From Dehalococcoidia bacterium (GTDB lineage: Bacteria > Chloroflexota > Dehalococcoidia > UBA2979), in contig WHSU01000013.1 of the NCBI GenBank assembly GCA_009379925.1, forward strand, positions 28,235-92,234: a DNA stretch of 64,000 bases, written 5' to 3'. Positions within the stretch are counted from its first letter, which is position 1. Each line of letters opens with the position of its first letter. Position numbers and translations under genes: made by a program. The notes below the pieces were generated by a model. The model was not told where the DNA came from and did no database searches. It worked only from the letters and a program-made list of their open reading frames with translations. Positions 60,648 to 64,000 of the stretch are shown here, in pieces.

Positions 60648-61886
60648 CTACTGCGGCAGGACCACGCGCATCAGATGCGCCACTTTCTTGAACAGTCCGC
60701 CCAACGGGGCCGCGGGGCCCGGTGTCGAACGGAACATGATCGCCTGTTCCTTGAGCGACCAGCGCAGCAGACCCACGGAGGTCGCGTACGCCGGGTCGTT
60801 GAGGATGTCCGAGAGGCCCGCGAGGTGACGCGGGCGCCCGATGCGTGCCGGCAGGCCCAGCACCTCCTCGGCGAGGTAGTCGATGCCCGGCAGCGCGGCG
60901 GCGCCGCCGGTGATGACCACGCCGGCCGACAGCATTTCGGGTTCCGCGCCTCGGCGAACCTCGGCGAGCGCCATCTCCAGCAGTTCCTCGCTGCGCGCCT
61001 GGAGCACCTCTGCCATCAGGCGGCGGGAGACGGCCTTCTTGCCGTCGCTGCCGAAGGCGTCCAGCTCCAGCTCGTCGTCCTCCTCGACCATCGAGGGGAT
61101 CGCGTGGCCGTGCTCGCGCTTGGCGTACTCGGCGGAAGGCTGCGGCACGCGCAGCGCGACCACCAGGTCGCGCGTCATGTGCAGACCACCGATGGGGAGC
61201 ACGGCGGTGTGCACCACCGCGCCGTTCACGTAGATGCCGATGTCCGTGGTGCCCCCGCCGATGTCGATGAGCACGACGCCCTGGTGCAACTCCTCGTCGT
61301 CCACCACGGCCTCCGCGGAGGCCAGCGGCTCGAGCACCATCGACTCCACGCGTACGCCGGCCCCTTCGACGCACTGCACGAGGTTGTGCATGGCGGCAGC
61401 GGAGCTGGTGACCACGTGCGTCTCGACATCGAGGCGGGAGCCGAACATGCCGCTGGGGTCGACCACGTGGTCCTGGCCGTCCACCACGTAGAAACGCGGG
61501 ACCACGTGGATCACCTCGCGGTTGTTGGGCACGTTGACGATGCGCGCGCTCTCCAGCGCCCGCTGCACGTCCTGCTCCGTGATCGGGTGCCGCGGGTCCG
61601 CAATCGCGACGATGCCGCGCGAGTTCATCGATGAGACATGGGGGCCGGCGATGCCGACGTGCGCGGAGAGGATGCGCGTGCCGGAGGCGCGCTCGGCGCG
61701 CTCCACCGATGACGCGATCGCCTCGATGGCGGCGTGGATGTTGTCGACCATGCCCCGGGTTAGCCCCGCGGAGGGCCCGACGCCGACGCCGAGAATCCGC
61801 AGTTCCTGGTGCGAGGTCACCTCCGCGACGATGGTGCAGACCTTCGTCGACCCGACGTCAATGGCGGCGATGGTGGGATTAGCCAT
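60648..61886 (-). CDS. ftsA: FtsA, actin-like division protein
   Basis: The 412-residue protein shows IAAIDVGSTKVCTIVAEV (phosphate 1), LIDIGGGTTDIGIYVNGAVVHTAVLPIGGLHMTRDLV (phosphate 2), and VVITGGAAALPGIDYLAEEVLGLPARIGRP (adenosine). A 1C domain lies near residues 85-165. The C-terminus LGGLFKKVAHLMRVVLPQ is a plausible amphipathic membrane-targeting helix. It tethers FtsZ to the membrane. The ATG follows a GGAAGGA site. Confidence 0.93.
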   Translation of the reverse strand: MANPTIAAIDVGSTKVCTIVAEVTSHQELRILGVGVGPSAGLTRGMVDNIHAAIEAIASSVERAERASGTRILSAHVGIAGPHVSSMNSRGIVAIADPRHPITEQDVQRALESARIVNVPNNREVIHVVPRFYVVDGQDHVVDPSGMFGSRLDVETHVVTSSAAAMHNLVQCVEGAGVRVESMVLEPLASAEAVVDDEELHQGVVLIDIGGGTTDIGIYVNGAVVHTAVLPIGGLHMTRDLVVALRVPQPSAEYAKREHGHAIPSMVEEDDELELDAFGSDGKKAVSRRLMAEVLQARSEELLEMALAEVRRGAEPEMLSAGVVITGGAAALPGIDYLAEEVLGLPARIGRPRHLAGLSDILNDPAYATSVGLLRWSLKEQAIMFRSTPGPAAPLGGLFKKVAHLMRVVLPQ

Positions 61887-61986
61887 CACGCGTCCTTCCG
61901 TACCGCGGGGGCTGGGGAGCCCGCCGTCCGTCCAGCGCTGATGTGGTTGATGTGGCTAGAGCAGCCGAGGGCGCATCGGATGCGGC

Positions 61987-62826
61987 TCATCGCAGCACCA
62001 CGTTTCGCCCGAAGCGCAGGTCGATCTCGGCGACGACCAGCTCGGACTGCTCCAACTCGTCGAGGAGCTCGTCCCAGGTCGCCACCTTGAACTCGAAGTC
62101 GTTCGTGTCGCCGAAGATGACGTTCGGTCCCTCTTCGACCACGACGACCAGGCCGCGGTCGTGGCGGAAGACGAAGGAGACCGGCTGCACGTCCAGCCGC
62201 TTGAAGGCGCCCTCGTGCAGCAGCCGCGCCACCAGGCGGACCGTGTCCGTGTCGGAGACGACGTCCTGCGGCAGTTCGCCGCCGGCGGCGACCTCGATGA
62301 TCGTGGGGGCGTTGGCCGCGGGCGGACGGGCGCGGTCCAGGACGTTGCCCGCCTCGTCGATCACGAGGCGGCGCGCGCCAATCTGCCAGTAGCCCCATCC
62401 CTGGTGCTCGACGATGTCGACGGTGAGGCCCTGCGGCCAATCGCGCGTGACGGCTCCCGACTTCACTCCGGGCACCGTGCGGATGCGCTGCTCGATCGCC
62501 TTCGTGTCGAGGTGGAGCAGCGAGTCGCCGGCGACATCGGCGGCGCCGGCCACGAGCTGCGGGTCGGTGACCTGGGCGCCGAGGACGTTGACCTGCTGCA
62601 CGCGGAGGGAGTCGCCCATGTAGAGCCACGCGGCGGCGTAGGCGAGCCCGCCGAACATCGCAAGCGAGAGCGCGGTGAGCATGAGGCGCCGCCACGGGAA
62701 CGGCGTTTGTGGCCGGGGGCGTTCGGCGGCGCGCAGCGCGAAGTTCTTGGGGCCGACGCGCGAGGAGGCGCGGGGCGCGGGGCGCAGCGGCCTGCGCCGG
62801 CGGAACGGCAACAGCGACCTAAGCAC
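61987..62826 (-). CDS. ftsQ: FtsQ/DivIB division protein
   Basis: The 279-residue protein has a basic cytoplasmic N-terminus (about 48 residues), one transmembrane helix (MLTALSLAMFGGLAYAAAWLY), a POTRA domain (LRVQQVNVLGAQVTDPQLV through VTRDWPQGLTVDIVEHQGWGYW) and a beta domain. It links early and late division proteins. It overlaps the ddl 3' end by 8 bp. Confidence 0.9.
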   Translation of the reverse strand: MLRSLLPFRRRRPLRPAPRASSRVGPKNFALRAAERPRPQTPFPWRRLMLTALSLAMFGGLAYAAAWLYMGDSLRVQQVNVLGAQVTDPQLVAGAADVAGDSLLHLDTKAIEQRIRTVPGVKSGAVTRDWPQGLTVDIVEHQGWGYWQIGARRLVIDEAGNVLDRARPPAANAPTIIEVAAGGELPQDVVSDTDTVRLVARLLHEGAFKRLDVQPVSFVFRHDRGLVVVVEEGPNVIFGDTNDFEFKVATWDELLDELEQSELVVAEIDLRFGRNVVLR

Positions 62827-63910
62827 GGCTGCGCACCTCCCGGAACCGCTCGTGCGCGAGGTCCACGAGGCGCGAGATGAGCGCGCTATAGGAAAGACCG
62901 GCCTCCTGCCAGAGCCGCGGGTACATGGAGATCGGGGTGAAGCCGGGCAGTGTGTTCACCTCGATGCAGCGGACGTCGCCGTCCGGTTGGACGAAGAAGT
63001 CGACGCGGGAGAGCCCGGCGCAGTCGAGTGCGACGAAGGCGCGCACGGCGAGGTCCTGCACGCGGCGCGCGGTGGCGTCGTCGATGCGGGCGGGCACGAT
63101 CAACTCGGCGGAGTCATCCAGGTACTTCGCGTGGTAGTCGTAGAACTCCGTGGTCGGGCGGATCTCGCCCAGGGGCGACGGCTGCGGTTCGTCGTTGCCG
63201 AGGACCGCGCACTCCACCTCCTGGCCGGCGAGCGCGCGCTCCACGATCACCTTGCGGTCGTGGCGAGCCGCCTCGGCGAGCGCGACGCCGAGGTCCTCGC
63301 GGGAGCGCGCCTTGCTGATCCCGACGGAGGAACCGCCGTTGCAGGGCTTCACGAAGCACGGGTAGCCGAGCGCGCCGATGGCGCCCACGTTCTCCTCCGA
63401 AAGCGGGTCCAGCTCGCGGTCACGCAGCACCAGGTACGCGGTCTGGGGGATACCGGCGGCGGCGAAGACCGCGCGCATCAGCTCCTTGTCCATGCCGACG
63501 CCACTGGCCGCCACGCCGGACCCGACGTACGGGAGTTCGGCAAGCTCGAGCATGCCCTGCATCGTGCCGTCCTCGCCGAAGGTGCCGTGGACGATCGGGA
63601 AGACCACGTCCACCCGCCGCAGCTCCTCGAATACGTCCGGGTAGGCGAACACGCCTTCGCCCTCGTCGTCGCCGAGCGAGCGCGTCTCGCCCGCCTCGAT
63701 GCGCTCGAGTCGCCGGGCCGTCTCCGTCGGGGTGAGCCAGGCGCCTCGCCGCGTGATGCCGAAGGGCACGACCTCGAAGCGCTCGCGGTCAGCTTCGCGC
63801 ATCACGCCGCGAGCCGAAGTCACCGACACCTCGTGCTCGGTGGAGCGGCCGCCGAAGATCACGGCCAGCCGCCGCCGTGCGCTCTGCTGGCCGGTGGGAT
63901 GGGCGCTCAT
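62819..63910 (-). CDS. ddl: D-alanine--D-alanine ligase
   Basis: The 363-residue ATP-grasp enzyme has LAVIFGGRSTEHEVSVTSARGVM at the N-terminus and FPIVHGTFGEDGTMQGMLELAELPYVGSGVAASGVGMDKELMR. CFVKPCNGGSSVGISKARSREDL and RVDFFVQPDGDVRCIEVNTLPGFTPISMYPRLW supply the ATP and metal sites. It makes the D-Ala-D-Ala stem of peptidoglycan. The ATG overlaps the murC stop as ATGA. Confidence 0.94.
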   Translation of the reverse strand: MSAHPTGQQSARRRLAVIFGGRSTEHEVSVTSARGVMREADRERFEVVPFGITRRGAWLTPTETARRLERIEAGETRSLGDDEGEGVFAYPDVFEELRRVDVVFPIVHGTFGEDGTMQGMLELAELPYVGSGVAASGVGMDKELMRAVFAAAGIPQTAYLVLRDRELDPLSEENVGAIGALGYPCFVKPCNGGSSVGISKARSREDLGVALAEAARHDRKVIVERALAGQEVECAVLGNDEPQPSPLGEIRPTTEFYDYHAKYLDDSAELIVPARIDDATARRVQDLAVRAFVALDCAGLSRVDFFVQPDGDVRCIEVNTLPGFTPISMYPRLWQEAGLSYSALISRLVDLAHERFREVRSRA

Positions 63911-64000
63911 CGGCGCTCTCCCAGGCGCGCGCGCAGCAGCGGCCCGAGCTCGGTGACGTCCCCCGCGCCAATCGTGAAGAAGACGTCGCCGGGTCGCAGG
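63907..64000 (-). CDS. murC: UDP-N-acetylmuramate--L-alanine ligase, C-terminal fragment
   Basis: The visible C-terminal residues read LRPGDVFFTIGAGDVTELGP and LLRARLGERR. The PGDxxxTxGAGDVxxxG ending is characteristic of MurC. Most of the gene is beyond the window. No murB gene lies between it and ddl. Confidence 0.85.
   Translation of the reverse strand, partial: LRPGDVFFTIGAGDVTELGPLLRARLGERR

Noticed and set aside
60649..61374. Long minus-strand frame overlapping ftsA, Arg/Gly-rich
   Set aside because: It is a shadow of the ftsA gene; FtsA motifs in the other frame are unambiguous.

Overview
The window is a chromosomal segment of a very GC-rich bacterium, densely packed with short intergenic gaps and many ATGA or GTGA stop/start overlaps. 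No rRNA, tRNA, CRISPR array, phage module or transposase is visible. The gene set (three F420/FMN-type pyridoxamine-phosphate-oxidase-like proteins, a sigma factor overlapping a FecR protein, a sortase, acyl-CoA catabolism genes and a murC-ddl-ftsQ-ftsA-ftsZ cluster) fits a Chloroflexota bacterium, perhaps Dehalococcoidia-like. That placement is inference from gene content only.

Layout. 1-5.6 kb: metallophosphoesterase end, small proteins, a thiolase/DUF35 pair, a release-factor-like protein and an ArsR-AHSA1-SnoaL operon behind a probable leaderless promoter. 5.7-13.1 kb: MFS transporter, clpS, a two-gene TSUP transporter, enoyl-CoA hydratase, acyl-CoA synthetase, argC. 13.1-22.3 kb: REP-like palindromes, MFS, a secreted Cys-repeat protein, a sigma/FecR pair, an ABC-2 exporter and a frameshifted mobA. 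22.4-30.5 kb: methyltransferase, a DUF2283/DUF4258 pair whose second member carries a nonsense codon, pyrophosphatase, CorC-type protein, HAD, rhodanese, and a decayed glutamate-synthase-like gene. 30.7-37.4 kb: ogt, a 2-hydroxyacid dehydrogenase, a HpcH/HpaI aldolase plus Ldh-family pair, a small PD-(D/E)XK nuclease, HAD, a Dam-type methylase and an alpha/beta hydrolase. 37.6-41.7 kb: the nitrogen module amtB-glnK-glnD. 41.7-44.8 kb: two close paralogues of a diiron ferritin-like protein flanking an F420-type oxidoreductase.

44.8-58.1 kb is an envelope and signalling region: a 30-residue signal-peptide-like micropeptide, a GGDEF-EAL protein, a secreted beta-helix protein, a thrombospondin-type Ca-binding repeat protein broken at a C6 tract, a sortase, three receiver-like regulators (one lacking its phosphoacceptor) and a CAP-domain protein. 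58.7-64.0 kb is the division and wall cluster on the minus strand.

The most unusual observation is that ftsZ continues in frame for 244 codons upstream of the canonical FtsZ start, with a Shine-Dalgarno sequence at both the distal and the internal ATG. The DNA could therefore encode a long FtsZ with a helical and disordered N-terminal extension as well as a normal-length FtsZ. Other notable points are the duplicated diiron protein genes with a palindromic operator candidate, the thiolase-like protein without its nucleophilic cysteine next to a DUF35 partner, the Cys-pair repeat protein beside a sigma/FecR pair, and several likely frameshifts that need read-level checking.
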